Position numbers and translations under genes: made by a program. The notes under the pieces are model-generated. The model was not told the DNA's origin. It did no database searches and saw only the letters and a program-made list of their open reading frames with translations. Of a stretch of DNA of 35,788 nucleotides, positions 22,901 through 30,659 are shown one piece after another (position 1 is the first letter of the stretch; each line of letters opens with the position of its first letter). The stretch lies in assembly GCA_947179265.1 (NCBI GenBank), contig CAMXBB010000001.1:1-35788 (forward strand). The letters run 5' to 3'. This DNA is from an uncultured Bacillota bacterium. GTDB taxonomy: Bacteria; Bacillota_I; Bacilli_A; RF39; UBA660.

Positions 22901-25672
22901 AGTGGTGTTAGAAAAGCTAATATCAATAAAGATAATATCGATGCTGCGATTGCTAAAGCTACTAGCAATGGAGTAGAATTATCATCTGTTGAGATAAAAG
23001 TATTGAAATATATATATGTACTTACTAAGATAAAAGATATACCAATTACTTCAGGCAATATAGCTGCAATATATTCAGTAGATAAAGGAAACCCTGATGA
23101 AGAAAAACTTAAGGGAAAAGATTCCGATAATGAAAAGAAATATGCTATTGATGGTGCCTTAAGAAGATTACAAATAGCCCAATTAATAACGGTTAATTAT
23201 TCTAATGGAACATATGCTTTATTATCTAAATATAATGATTCTGATGTTGTAATGGGAGGACATATTCCTAACCAATTCTTTAGAACTACTAAAGAGATGA
23301 TGGATGAATTTAGTTGGTTAGATGATGAAGAACTAATAAAAGAAATAGTCATTACTAATCCTAATAAAATTATTGATATGTTAGATGAGATTGAAGTTGT
23401 AGTTTTCCCAGATAAACCATTCTCTCCAATAATTGAACATTCACAAGAGACTTGTCGTGATTTAGTATTTGATAAGGCTCATTCGATGTATGGAGATCCA
23501 TTACCTAGAAATATCGAAGAAAGAATAGCTCAAGAATTTTATGGAGATAAGATTAATGATCTTATTATGGAAAAAATAACTATTGAACATCCTGATATGA
23601 CTGATGAAGAGAAGGATGCTATTTTACCAGAAGTAATCCATGAAGTAATCATGTCAGGGTATGATGGAGTAGTTAATTTAAAGAAAGAACAAGTAAAACG
23701 TAATAATCCAGACATGGGCGATGACGAAGCTTTAGAAAAAGCTAAGGCTGAACTTACAGGTATCATTGGTGGTGGATTTGACGTTATTTATCTTATCGCT
23801 CAAAAGTTAGTTAAGCATTCAAATGATGATGGATATCTTGTTGGTTCACGTGGATCTGTTGGTTCATCGTTTGTTGCAAGTATGATGGGAATAACCGAGT
23901 GTAATGGGTTACCTGCTCATTATTATTGCCCTAATTGTCAACATAGTGAGTTTGAAGATGAAAATGGGGTGGCTTATTCGGAAAACTATCCTAGTGGTTT
24001 TGATCTTCCAGAAAAGAAATGTCCAAAATGTACGACAATTATGATCCATCAAGGAAATGACATGCCATTTGCAACATTTTTAGGATTTGCAGGAGAAAAG
24101 GTTCCTGATATTGACCTTAACTTCTCTGGAGATAATCAAGCTAGTGCTCATGAATATACTAAAGTATTGTTTGGTACAGATAATGTTTATCGTGCTGGAA
24201 CGATTGGTACAGTTGCCGATAAAACAGCATTTGGTTATGTACAAGGATTCTTTGAGGAACGAATGTATGATGTTTTAAAGATTGAAGCAGCATCATATGG
24301 TTTAGATGTTACTAATAAGGATGATTTAAAGAAACGTGGTATTATCAAAAGTTCAATTAGAATACCGGAGGTTGAAAGGTTAGCTGTAGGATGTACTGGT
24401 GTAAAGAGAACTACTGGACAACATCCAGGTGGAATTGTAGTTGTACCAGGATATAAAGATATATGGGATTTTACCCCTTTCCAATATCCGGCAGATGATC
24501 CAAATTCAGCTTGGAGAACGACACACTTTGATTACCATGCAATCGATGCTGACCTTTTAAAACTTGATATTCTAGGACACGATGATCCGACAGTCCTAAG
24601 AATGCTTCAAGACCTTTCAGGTTTAGATGTTACGCAAATCGATTTAGGAGATTTGGATACTATGAAAATATTCACAGGTCCAGAAATTCTAGGTGTAGAA
24701 AAAGAAAGACTACGTGGTTTAACTAAAGATGGTAAGAAATATTGTCCAACGGGTACATTAGGAGTTCCAGAGTTTGGTACATCATTCTTACTTGGAATGT
24801 TAGAGGAAACTAAACCGACGACTTTTGCCGAACTTATTAAAATATCAGGATTATCACATGGTACTGATGTTTGGTTAGGTAATGCGCGTGATTTATGTAC
24901 TCCAGATGAAAACGGAAACATCCAAGTTCCATTTAAAAATGTAATTGGATGTCGTGATGACATTATGGTTAATCTAATACAATGGGGATTGCCATCTGCA
25001 AAAGCCTTCAAAATAATGGAATTTGTTCGTAAAGGAAAACCAAGTAAGGATCCTGAAGGATGGAAGGCGTTTGCTGAAATGATGAGGGAATATAAAATTC
25101 CTGAATGGTATATTGAATCATGTCGTAAGATTAAGTACATGTTCCCTAAAGCTCATGCAACGGCATATGTTACAAGTGCATTTAGAATAGCTTGGTTTAA
25201 GGTTCATCATCCAATTTGGTACTATTGTGCTTATCTTTCAATAAGAAGAGATCAATTTGATGTTTTATCAATGGTTCAAGGAGAAAATGCTATTAGAGAA
25301 AAAATAGATGAAATCGATGCTAAAGGAAATCAAGCAAGTAACAAAGAAGCTGATACTAGAGATACTCTATGCTTATGCTTAGAGATGACAGCTAGAGGAT
25401 TCTATTTTGAAAATATCAGTATCGAAAAGAGCGATGCTAAGAATTTCGTTATAACAGATGATGGTAAAGGTTTGATAATTCCTTTCCGTGCCTTAGATGG
25501 TCTTGGAGAAAACGTTGCTGAGAATATCGTTAAAGCTAGAAAGGATCGCCCATTTATATCACAAGAGGATTTACAATCAAGAGGGAAAGTAAATACTTCA
25601 GCATTGGAGAAATTAAAAGCTTTAGGTTGCTTAGATAATTTAAGTGAATCGAATCAATTGTCATTATTTTAA
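19904..25672 (+). CDS. polC: DNA polymerase III alpha subunit, PolC type, with large insertions
   Basis: PolC is the replicative polymerase with built-in 3'-5' exonuclease. Seen in order are an N-terminal domain (1-210), an OB fold (about 218-300), a PHP domain from about 319 (LHSHTMMSQMDG, ITDHDCCQSFP), the DEDD exonuclease (Asp458, Glu460, Asp544, His723, Asp728), PHP remainder (ATGDVHNI), the zinc finger CPNC...CPKC, palm aspartates 1402 and 1404 (PDIDLNFSGD) and 1555, helix-hairpin-helix, and a C-terminal QLSLF clamp-binding motif. At about 1922 residues it is some 480 longer than Bacillus PolC. Extra segments lie near 369-419 (coiled coil), 593-720 (inside the exonuclease), 763-836, 998-1118 (winged-helix-like) and 1213-1282. 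All key catalytic residues remain. The ATG at 19904 or 19907 follows AGGAAG. Confidence 0.97.
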   Translation: MMDEKLLRFFRKINFNDVFAFENAKLQDVVVNRKNNTWLLRINAPEVIALPSMINLKRIASEGLDEVNEIFIEMHYENQNEEDIRDYFTYFLNATIKDNPSLKNIDTDKIRIEDNKIFIDVASDFDCDVLNSECKIIRKKLEDYGLTNINISFKIDEAERKKIKEEIEKEKKDIVIPVRISDTNNNDNKKWVPKKKVEFQREGVVPISSISREENAVNLEAYVFDGEFTQRTKKNGEPLFLITLKISDNTSSILAKKYASDEEEMVKLSKELKNGKWFHFTGQVREDLYAHDLVFNFNAYEEIDSPEIKRKDEAEEKRAELHSHTMMSQMDGVCDEVALVKQAISWGHKGIAITDHDCCQSFPHVFDTVTKHNKGKKKEFDAKIKELEESLEAIKDSGNEDGIKEIERYIEETKEAKKNYVPFKAGYGVELEMCESFLNVVFNPNDELIKDNTFVVFDTETTGFNPGLGDSLIEIGGVKICHGEVVDRYDEFINPHHHIDEAITLVTDISDDDVKDADDESVVIKRFKEWIGDCPLVAHNARFDKNMVDMAYHKAGLEPLKNPIIDTLMLSRIINRDLKRHSLAALGKFYGVDTGEADEEAESNNGISGGAKKLHDDAYDEIEDILVDDKSILKVKEVTYETTDITTEQRVSKVRKEIYLDTVYLASKTEEVNVQVKLKDDWVLANFDGNVKLHPAENIVEFKYNKDLIERNIKISIYVGQHHGADVDSENTGYIFSQMLKQIEGIEKISDLNNLGLLEEITFKNDHKKLGNIGDLCTFKNYIRKLEENENPDPKFGNPFEKYDIHDYVWKYEWCHDDWLQMYENIPGKTFTEHSANIYDNLKHVTFIAKNHDGLKNMFKLISFANSNFIQRNAKIPRKLIEEYREGILIGSACLNGEIFYIAETRTDEELVEAMKFYDYIEVQPIENYSHLLRNHDISNMDQLKECIKKIIRCAKKADRLIVATGDVHNINESDRLYREIIVNQNVPGKGRHPLARYLSGVRKANINKDNIDAAIAKATSNGVELSSVEIKVLKYIYVLTKIKDIPITSGNIAAIYSVDKGNPDEEKLKGKDSDNEKKYAIDGALRRLQIAQLITVNYSNGTYALLSKYNDSDVVMGGHIPNQFFRTTKEMMDEFSWLDDEELIKEIVITNPNKIIDMLDEIEVVVFPDKPFSPIIEHSQETCRDLVFDKAHSMYGDPLPRNIEERIAQEFYGDKINDLIMEKITIEHPDMTDEEKDAILPEVIHEVIMSGYDGVVNLKKEQVKRNNPDMGDDEALEKAKAELTGIIGGGFDVIYLIAQKLVKHSNDDGYLVGSRGSVGSSFVASMMGITECNGLPAHYYCPNCQHSEFEDENGVAYSENYPSGFDLPEKKCPKCTTIMIHQGNDMPFATFLGFAGEKVPDIDLNFSGDNQASAHEYTKVLFGTDNVYRAGTIGTVADKTAFGYVQGFFEERMYDVLKIEAASYGLDVTNKDDLKKRGIIKSSIRIPEVERLAVGCTGVKRTTGQHPGGIVVVPGYKDIWDFTPFQYPADDPNSAWRTTHFDYHAIDADLLKLDILGHDDPTVLRMLQDLSGLDVTQIDLGDLDTMKIFTGPEILGVEKERLRGLTKDGKKYCPTGTLGVPEFGTSFLLGMLEETKPTTFAELIKISGLSHGTDVWLGNARDLCTPDENGNIQVPFKNVIGCRDDIMVNLIQWGLPSAKAFKIMEFVRKGKPSKDPEGWKAFAEMMREYKIPEWYIESCRKIKYMFPKAHATAYVTSAFRIAWFKVHHPIWYYCAYLSIRRDQFDVLSMVQGENAIREKIDEIDAKGNQASNKEADTRDTLCLCLEMTARGFYFENISIEKSDAKNFVITDDGKGLIIPFRALDGLGENVAENIVKARKDRPFISQEDLQSRGKVNTSALEKLKALGCLDNLSESNQLSLF

Positions 25673-25682
25673 GGCATTATAA

Positions 25683-25702
25683 AAAGCCACTATTGTGGCT
25701 TT
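25683..25702. terminator. Bidirectional terminator between polC and the YjcZ-like gene
   Basis: AAAGCCAC pairs perfectly with GTGGCTTT around a TATT loop. The T-run is best on the minus strand, so it serves the YjcZ-like gene well and polC less strongly. Confidence 0.75.
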
Positions 25703-25704
25703 AA

Positions 25705-25890
25705 TTAATCATTATAGTTTCCAGTCCAACCGGCACCAATAATGATTACAAGCAAGATAAATAAGACAATCCATAGTGCAGCACCCCATGAGTATCCACC
25801 AGTTGTATAACCAGCGAATCCAGGATTTTGCATTCCGCAACATGGGTTTTGTTGCATTCCATAGCTATTATTATATCCGTAGTAATACAT
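25705..25890 (-). CDS. Small YjcZ-like membrane peptide
   Basis: This 61-residue protein has a Tyr/Gly/Asn/Gln-rich N-terminus with paired cysteines (NPCCGM) and one C-terminal membrane helix (about 37-54, ALWIVLFILLVIIIGAGW). The layout matches YjcZ/sporulation-type small proteins of Bacilli, which end in a similar VLFILLVI-type helix. Known relatives are often made during sporulation or in the envelope, but function is unclear and nothing here shows that this organism makes spores. The start has GGGAGGG eight bases upstream, an excellent site suggesting real, strong translation. It is convergent with polC and divergent from ruvA, with a palindrome between it and ruvA. No convincing promoter was identified. 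Confidence 0.75.
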   Translation of the reverse strand: MYYYGYNNSYGMQQNPCCGMQNPGFAGYTTGGYSWGAALWIVLFILLVIIIGAGWTGNYND

Positions 25891-25950
25891 ATTTTTCCCT
25901 CCCTTACCTAATATAGTTTATTAATCATGACTATATTTTGACATTAAAAA

Positions 25951-25976
25951 TTAGTCGATTATGATAATTCGACTAA
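25951..25976. promoter_or_regulatory. Palindromic operator candidate upstream of ruvA
   Basis: TTAGTCGA (25951-25958) and TCGACTAA (25969-25976) form a perfect 8-bp inverted repeat separated by 10 bases, ending seven bases before the ruvA -10 region. There is no T-run. The half-sites contain CGA/TCG but are not the Bacillus LexA box (CGAAC-N4-GTTCG). A DNA-damage repressor is a guess from ruvA's usual control. Confidence 0.5.
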
Positions 25977-25982
25977 ATAATA

Positions 25983-25991
25983 TGCTATAAT
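25983..25991 (+). promoter_or_regulatory. Extended -10 promoter of ruvA
   Basis: TGcTATAAT is an extended -10 (25983-25991), 22 bases before the ruvA GTG. No good -35 lies 17 bases upstream. A TTGACA at 25938-25943 has only a poor -10 partner. Confidence 0.6.
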
Positions 25992-26012
25992 TTTATTTAG
26001 GATGGTGGAAAC

Positions 26013-26564
26013 GTGTTTAATTATATAAAAGGAATAATAGATTCTAATACAGTAAATTCAATTGTTGTTGACAATAATGGAATAGGATATAACATCTTTG
26101 TTGCTAATCCATATTCTTTTGAAATTGGTGAGACTTGTAAAGTTTATCTATATTGTCATATTCGTGAAGATGAGTTAAGTTTTTATGGCTTTAAGACGAT
26201 AGAGGAAAGAGATTTATTCTTGAGACTTATAAATGTCAAAGGTTTAGGACCTAAGGTTGCTATGCCGATGTTTGCTACCGGAAGTGTTAGCGGAATAGTT
26301 GATGCAATTGATAGAGAAAATATTATTTATTTAACTAAGTTCCCTAAAGTTGGTGACAAGTTAGCAAGACAAATTATTTTAGATTTGAAAGGAAAACTTG
26401 CAGCCCCAACAACCCCAGCTGGTGAGTCAAATGAATTAGTAGCTGTATTAGAAAGTCTAGGCTATAAGACTGCAGATATTAAAAAAGTCTTACCTCATAT
26501 CAATTATAGTGATACGATAGAGAATCAAGTTAAGGAAGCATTGAAATATATGCTAAATAGTTAG
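26013..26564 (+). CDS. ruvA: Holliday junction DNA helicase RuvA
   Basis: RuvA binds four-way DNA junctions and loads RuvB for branch migration. The 183 residues show domain I OB fold (MFNYIKGIIDSNTVNSIVVDNNGIGY, about 1-62, with CHIREDELSFYGFKTIEERDLF), helix-hairpin-helix domain II (VKGLGPKVAM and FPKVGDKLARQIILDLKGK) and the short domain III (about 139-183, LESLGYKTADIKKVL) that contacts RuvB. Length is slightly under the usual 200. The start is GTG with GGATGG upstream; no ATG fits the domain I beginning. It is followed two bases later by a HAD gene and then ruvB. Confidence 0.95.
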   Translation: MFNYIKGIIDSNTVNSIVVDNNGIGYNIFVANPYSFEIGETCKVYLYCHIREDELSFYGFKTIEERDLFLRLINVKGLGPKVAMPMFATGSVSGIVDAIDRENIIYLTKFPKVGDKLARQIILDLKGKLAAPTTPAGESNELVAVLESLGYKTADIKKVLPHINYSDTIENQVKEALKYMLNS

Positions 26565-26566
26565 AT

Positions 26567-27079
26567 ATGAGAATAGGTGTTGACATAGATGATACGATAA
26601 CTGAGACTACAGATTTTATTAATCATTATTTGAAAATATATTATCCTTCATATAAGTGTTATCGTGATTTGCCAAAGAAAGATTTTGATTTTTTTGTTAG
26701 TAAAATGCTTAAGAATTTATATCGATATGAGTGTGTAAAAAAGCATGTTCCCTATGTCTTTCAAGAATTTAAAAGATTAGGACATTCGGTAGTTTTTATA
26801 ACAGCGAGAGGAGACTTAGGGGACTTTTATGATATATATACCAAGGCTTTTTTGAAATATCATGAGATCCCTTATGATAAAATTGTCTATAAAGCTGAAG
26901 ATAAGGGAAAGATAGCAAAAGATAATAATATTGATATTTTTATTGATGATAAAAAAGAGATGTGTGATAAAGCATATAAAGAAGGAATTGATGTTATTCA
27001 TATTAAAGGTAAAGGTATTACAGATTATAAGGAATTTGATAGTTGGTTAGATATTTTAAATTATATTAAAAGTAAGTAG
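26567..27079 (+). CDS. HAD-superfamily phosphatase (5'-nucleotidase-like)
   Basis: This 170-residue protein has all four HAD motifs: DIDDT with Asp6 and Asp8 (nucleophile and acid), the motif II Thr79 in VFITARGD, Lys113/Lys115, and motif IV FIDDKK with Asp127-Asp128. The helical cap is short and lies between motifs I and II (about 15-65). It resembles the NT5C/5'(3')-deoxyribonucleotidase group, but specificity cannot be read from sequence. It lies between ruvA and ruvB with 2- and 8-base gaps, a place where Bacillus has no gene; a link to nucleotide handling during repair is inference only. Confidence 0.8.
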   Translation: MRIGVDIDDTITETTDFINHYLKIYYPSYKCYRDLPKKDFDFFVSKMLKNLYRYECVKKHVPYVFQEFKRLGHSVVFITARGDLGDFYDIYTKAFLKYHEIPYDKIVYKAEDKGKIAKDNNIDIFIDDKKEMCDKAYKEGIDVIHIKGKGITDYKEFDSWLDILNYIKSK

Positions 27080-27087
27080 GTGAAGTT

Positions 27088-28086
27088 ATGGAAAGAATAA
27101 TTGATACGGATATTAGAGATGAGGATATTTTAGATGATTCTATAAGGCCTCAATCTCTTAATGAATATGTTGGTCAAACAGAAGTAAAGGAAAACATTCG
27201 TATTTTTATCGAAGCAGCCAAGATGCGTAATGAACCTCTTGACCATGTCTTATTATATGGTCCTCCAGGTTTAGGTAAAACGACTCTTGCACATATTATT
27301 GCCAATGAACTTGGTACTAATCTTAAGACTGGTTCTGGTCCAGCAATCGAAAAGAGTGGTGATTTAGCTGCAGTCCTTTCCAATTTAGAACCAGGAGACG
27401 TCTTATTTATCGATGAGATTCATAGAATGCCAAAGTTTATCGAAGAAATTTTATATCCAGCTATGGAGGATTTCGAATTGGACATTGTAGTTGGTGCTGA
27501 AGGTTCTAGTAGAAGTATCAAGATTGATCTTCCGCCTTTTACTTTAGTTGGAGCAACTACTAGAGCAGGTGATATATCGAGTCCTTTAAGAGATCGTTTT
27601 GGAATTGTATCAAAACTTAATTACTATAGTGAGGATGAACTAGTAGGTATTATCAAAAGAACTAGTAAAGTTTTATCGATGGAGATTGATGATGATGCTG
27701 CAAGAGAACTTGCATGTCGTAGTAGAAAAACTCCAAGAATAGCTAATCGTTTATTTAAAAGAGTTAGAGACTTTGCATTGGTTATTGGTGATGGAGTCAT
27801 CGATAAAAAAATAACCAAAGAAGCTTTAGACCGCCTTAAAGTTGATAAATACGGTTTGGATCAAATCGATATGGAATATTTGACCAATCTAATAGAAAAA
27901 TTTAATGGTGGACCAGTTGGCGTAGAGACAATAGCGTCATCCATAGGTGAGGAAGTATCGACTCTTGAAGATGTTGTTGAGCCTTATTTGATGCAAGAGG
28001 GATTTATTAAGAGAACTCAAAGAGGTCGAGTAGCAACTGAAAAAGCCTATGAACATCTAGGACACGATGATTCAAGATTGTTTTAA
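27088..28086 (+). CDS. ruvB: Holliday junction DNA helicase RuvB
   Basis: RuvB is the AAA+ motor that drives branch migration with RuvA. The 332 residues show RPQSLNEYVGQ at the start, Walker A GPPGLGKTTLA, Walker B FIDEIHR, the PPFTLVGATTRAG sensor 1 region, the SPLRDRFG arginine-finger segment, and a C-terminal winged helix (about 255-330) ending TQRGRVATEKAYEHLG. Length is the family norm of about 334. It follows the HAD gene by eight bases with AGGTGA. RuvC is absent, as in most Bacillota; RuvX in the window or RecU elsewhere may cut junctions. Confidence 0.98.
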   Translation: MERIIDTDIRDEDILDDSIRPQSLNEYVGQTEVKENIRIFIEAAKMRNEPLDHVLLYGPPGLGKTTLAHIIANELGTNLKTGSGPAIEKSGDLAAVLSNLEPGDVLFIDEIHRMPKFIEEILYPAMEDFELDIVVGAEGSSRSIKIDLPPFTLVGATTRAGDISSPLRDRFGIVSKLNYYSEDELVGIIKRTSKVLSMEIDDDAARELACRSRKTPRIANRLFKRVRDFALVIGDGVIDKKITKEALDRLKVDKYGLDQIDMEYLTNLIEKFNGGPVGVETIASSIGEEVSTLEDVVEPYLMQEGFIKRTQRGRVATEKAYEHLGHDDSRLF

Positions 28087-28096
28087 TAAAGTGTAT

Positions 28097-28120
28097 AAAG
28101 GTGATTATATCATCTTTTTT
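28097..28120 (+). terminator. ruvB terminator
   Basis: AAAGGTGAT pairs with ATCATCTTT (one G-T pair) around a TAT loop, ending in a run of six T. Confidence 0.82.
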
Positions 28121-28165
28121 ATTTTGGCTTTTTTTAGTATACTATTGGTGAAGGGAAGTCATAAA

Positions 28166-29194
28166 ATGCGTACAGAAGATTTTGATTATTTTTTACCTGA
28201 GGAACTTATAGCTCAAACGCCTCTTAATAATCGTTCATCATCTAGGTTATTGGTTTTACACAAGAAGACTGGTGAAATAGAGCATAAGAGTTTTAAGGAT
28301 ATTGTTAATTATTTGCATAAGGGAGATGCATTGGTTATCAATGACTCCAAGGTTATCCCTGCAAGAATAATCGGTGAAAAAGAAGATACTCATGCTGTTA
28401 TTGAATTATTACTTCTTAAGAATATTGAAAATGATGATTGGGAATGTTTATCTAAACCTCAAAAGAGGTTACATGTTGGGACAATCATCAGTTTTGGAGA
28501 TGGATCTCTAAAGGCTGAAGTAACGAATATTTTAAATGATGGTATTACGCATGTGCGACTTATATATAAGGGAATTTTGATGGAGATATTAGAACATCTA
28601 GGTACGATGCCGCTTCCTCCATACATTCATGAGAAATTAGATAACCAAGAAAGATACCAAACGGTATATGCCAAGGAATATGGTTCTGCTGCTGCTCCAA
28701 CTGCTGGTCTTCATTTTACAGAGGAATTATTGAGTGAGATAGAGAAGAAAGGTATTGAGATAATTCATGTTACCTTACATGTTGGGTTAGGTACTTTTAG
28801 ACCGGTTGTTGTTGAGGATGTTAAGGAACATGTTATGCATACTGAAAGTTATATTATTGATAGCGTGTCGGCTAAGAAGTTAAATGAAATCAAAGCATCT
28901 GGAGGGAAGATTTTTGCCGTTGGTACTACTTCGACAAGAGTCTTAGAAACCAATAGAAGTAGATATGATGAATATACTCCAGAAGTTAATGACACCAACA
29001 TCTTTATTTATCCAGGTTATGAATTTAAAGGCATTGATAATCTGATAACTAATTTTCATCTACCAAAATCAACTTTGATCATGTTAGTATCTGCTTTAGC
29101 AGGAAAGGAAAATATTATGCACGCATATGAGGAAGCAGTTAAAAATAAATATCGTTTCTTTTCATTTGGAGATGCAATGTTAATAATCGATTAA
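28166..29194 (+). CDS. queA: S-adenosylmethionine:tRNA ribosyltransferase-isomerase QueA
   Basis: QueA transfers and rearranges the ribose of SAM onto the preQ1 base in tRNA, the second-to-last step of queuosine synthesis. The protein begins MRTEDFDYFLPEELIAQTP and contains NDSKVIPARI, KEYGSAAAPTAGLHFTEELL and VTLHVGLGTFRPV, all family hallmarks, and FHLPKSTLIMLVSALAG near the end. I use the ATG at 28166, giving 342 residues, the usual length, and a GAAGGGAAG site; an in-frame start farther upstream would overlap ruvB and its terminator. The TATACT at 28138-28143 may be its -10 but lacks a good -35. It is followed by tgt. Confidence 0.97.
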   Translation: MRTEDFDYFLPEELIAQTPLNNRSSSRLLVLHKKTGEIEHKSFKDIVNYLHKGDALVINDSKVIPARIIGEKEDTHAVIELLLLKNIENDDWECLSKPQKRLHVGTIISFGDGSLKAEVTNILNDGITHVRLIYKGILMEILEHLGTMPLPPYIHEKLDNQERYQTVYAKEYGSAAAPTAGLHFTEELLSEIEKKGIEIIHVTLHVGLGTFRPVVVEDVKEHVMHTESYIIDSVSAKKLNEIKASGGKIFAVGTTSTRVLETNRSRYDEYTPEVNDTNIFIYPGYEFKGIDNLITNFHLPKSTLIMLVSALAGKENIMHAYEEAVKNKYRFFSFGDAMLIID

Positions 29195-29228
29195 GATTTA
29201 ATGATAAAGAAATTAAAGGAGTAATAAT

Positions 29229-30350
29229 ATGAAAGTAAAATATAATCTATTACATGAGGAGAAGAATACTAATGCTAGAAGAGGTACTTTAGAAACTAAT
29301 TATGGAACATATGATACACCAATGTTTATGCCTGTTGGGACTCAAGCTACAGTTAAAACATTATCTCCTGAAGAATTAAAGGATGTTAATTCGGGTATTA
29401 TTTTAGCTAATACGTATCATTTATGGTTAAGGCCAGGTGAAGATATTGTTGATCATGCTGGTGGATTGCATAAATTTATGAATTGGAATGGACCGATATT
29501 AACTGATTCAGGTGGATATCAAGTGTTCTCTTTAGCAAATCCTAAGGATATTACTGAAGAGGGAGTATATTTTAAAAATCATTTAAATGGTGATCGTTTA
29601 TTTTTAACTCCAGAAAAATCGATTGAGATTCAAAATAAGTTGGATAGTGATATTGCTATGAGTTTTGATGAATGTCCTCCAGCAAGTGCTTCTCACGAAT
29701 ATCTAAAGCAAAGTGTTGAAAGAACTTTGAGATGGGCTAAAAGAGGAAAAGACGTTCATAAAAATGAAAGACAATCTCTTTTTGGTATCATCCAAGGTGG
29801 AGCTCATGAAGATTTAAGAAAATTCTCAGCAACAGAAACTGTAAAATTAGACTTTGATGGTTATAGTATTGGTGGAGTTGCTAATGATAACGAATCTAAA
29901 GAAGATATGTATAAAGCTATAGAGTATTCAACTCCATATATACCTAAGGATAAAGTAAGATATCTTATGGGAGTTGGTGAACCAAGGGATATTATTGAAG
30001 GAGTTATTAGAGGTGTAGACATCTTTGATTGCGTTTTACCAACCAGACTAGCAAGACATGGACATGCTTTTACTAAGAATGGTAAAATCAATTTGAAGAA
30101 TGCTAAATATAAAGAAGATTTTACACCAATTGATGAAGCTTGCGATTGTTATGCTTGTAAGCATTATACAAAAGCCTATATTAAGCACTTGATAAATAGT
30201 GAGGAAACTTTTGGAGCAAGATTATTATCGATTCATAACATTAGATTCTTAATAAAGATGACAGAAGATATTAGAGTAGCTATCGAAAATGATACATTGC
30301 TTGATTATCGTAAGCAATTCTTAAAGGAGTATTACAATGAAGATGTCTAG
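29229..30350 (+). CDS. tgt: tRNA-guanine transglycosylase
   Basis: Tgt swaps guanine at position 34 of GUN-anticodon tRNAs for preQ1, the substrate later completed by QueA. The 373 residues are a TIM barrel with MFMPVGTQATVK, LTDSGGYQVFSLA (Asp93 in the active site), the GIIQGG block, and FDCVLPTRLARHGHAFT carrying the nucleophilic Asp. The zinc site CDCYAC with a later His completes it. It starts after AAAGGAG, 34 bases past queA. The tRNA-His(GUG) in this window is one of its expected substrates. The next gene overlaps by 14 bases. Confidence 0.98.
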   Translation: MKVKYNLLHEEKNTNARRGTLETNYGTYDTPMFMPVGTQATVKTLSPEELKDVNSGIILANTYHLWLRPGEDIVDHAGGLHKFMNWNGPILTDSGGYQVFSLANPKDITEEGVYFKNHLNGDRLFLTPEKSIEIQNKLDSDIAMSFDECPPASASHEYLKQSVERTLRWAKRGKDVHKNERQSLFGIIQGGAHEDLRKFSATETVKLDFDGYSIGGVANDNESKEDMYKAIEYSTPYIPKDKVRYLMGVGEPRDIIEGVIRGVDIFDCVLPTRLARHGHAFTKNGKINLKNAKYKEDFTPIDEACDCYACKHYTKAYIKHLINSEETFGARLLSIHNIRFLIKMTEDIRVAIENDTLLDYRKQFLKEYYNEDV

Positions 30351-30645
30351 ATTTACAATCGTTTTTTCAACGATGTGTATTCTAATCATAGTTGTAATAA
30401 GCGTAACTACTATGCGAATAACCGATGAACATGAAAGAAAGCTGATATATGCTATGGAAAGCAAGGTAGAATATTATGCTAAGAGATGTTATTTAGAGGG
30501 AATATGCAAGGATGAAATAACCCTAGAAGTACTTTATCAAAATAACTATTTAGACGAAGTATCTCATCCAGTAACCAAAGAGATTATTGATCATAATTTA
30601 AAAATAAAATATACCGATGAAAAAGTGCAAATTGACTGGCAATAA
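30337..30645 (+). CDS. Small single-pass membrane protein
   Basis: This 102-residue protein starts inside tgt after AAAGGAG. A hydrophobic helix (about 6-26) is followed by about 75 mostly charged residues that likely lie outside, including the pair CYLEGIC, which could form a disulfide. A prepilin-like shape is possible but there is no Gly/Phe cleavage motif. In most Bacilli tgt is followed by yajC; this protein is not YajC-like. Function is unknown. The rplS promoter follows with no terminator between. Confidence 0.7.
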   Translation: MKMSRFTIVFSTMCILIIVVISVTTMRITDEHERKLIYAMESKVEYYAKRCYLEGICKDEITLEVLYQNNYLDEVSHPVTKEIIDHNLKIKYTDEKVQIDWQ

Positions 30646-30659
30646 TAGCTTAAAAGTGC

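Noticed and set aside
24607..25140. Long minus-strand open frame of 177 codons inside polC
   Set aside because: It lies opposite the catalytic core of polC, has no ribosome binding site and no protein-like motif; it is a shadow frame.
28067..28165. N-terminal extension of QueA
   Set aside because: The extension overlaps the end of ruvB and its terminator, and known QueA proteins begin at the MRTEDFDY position.
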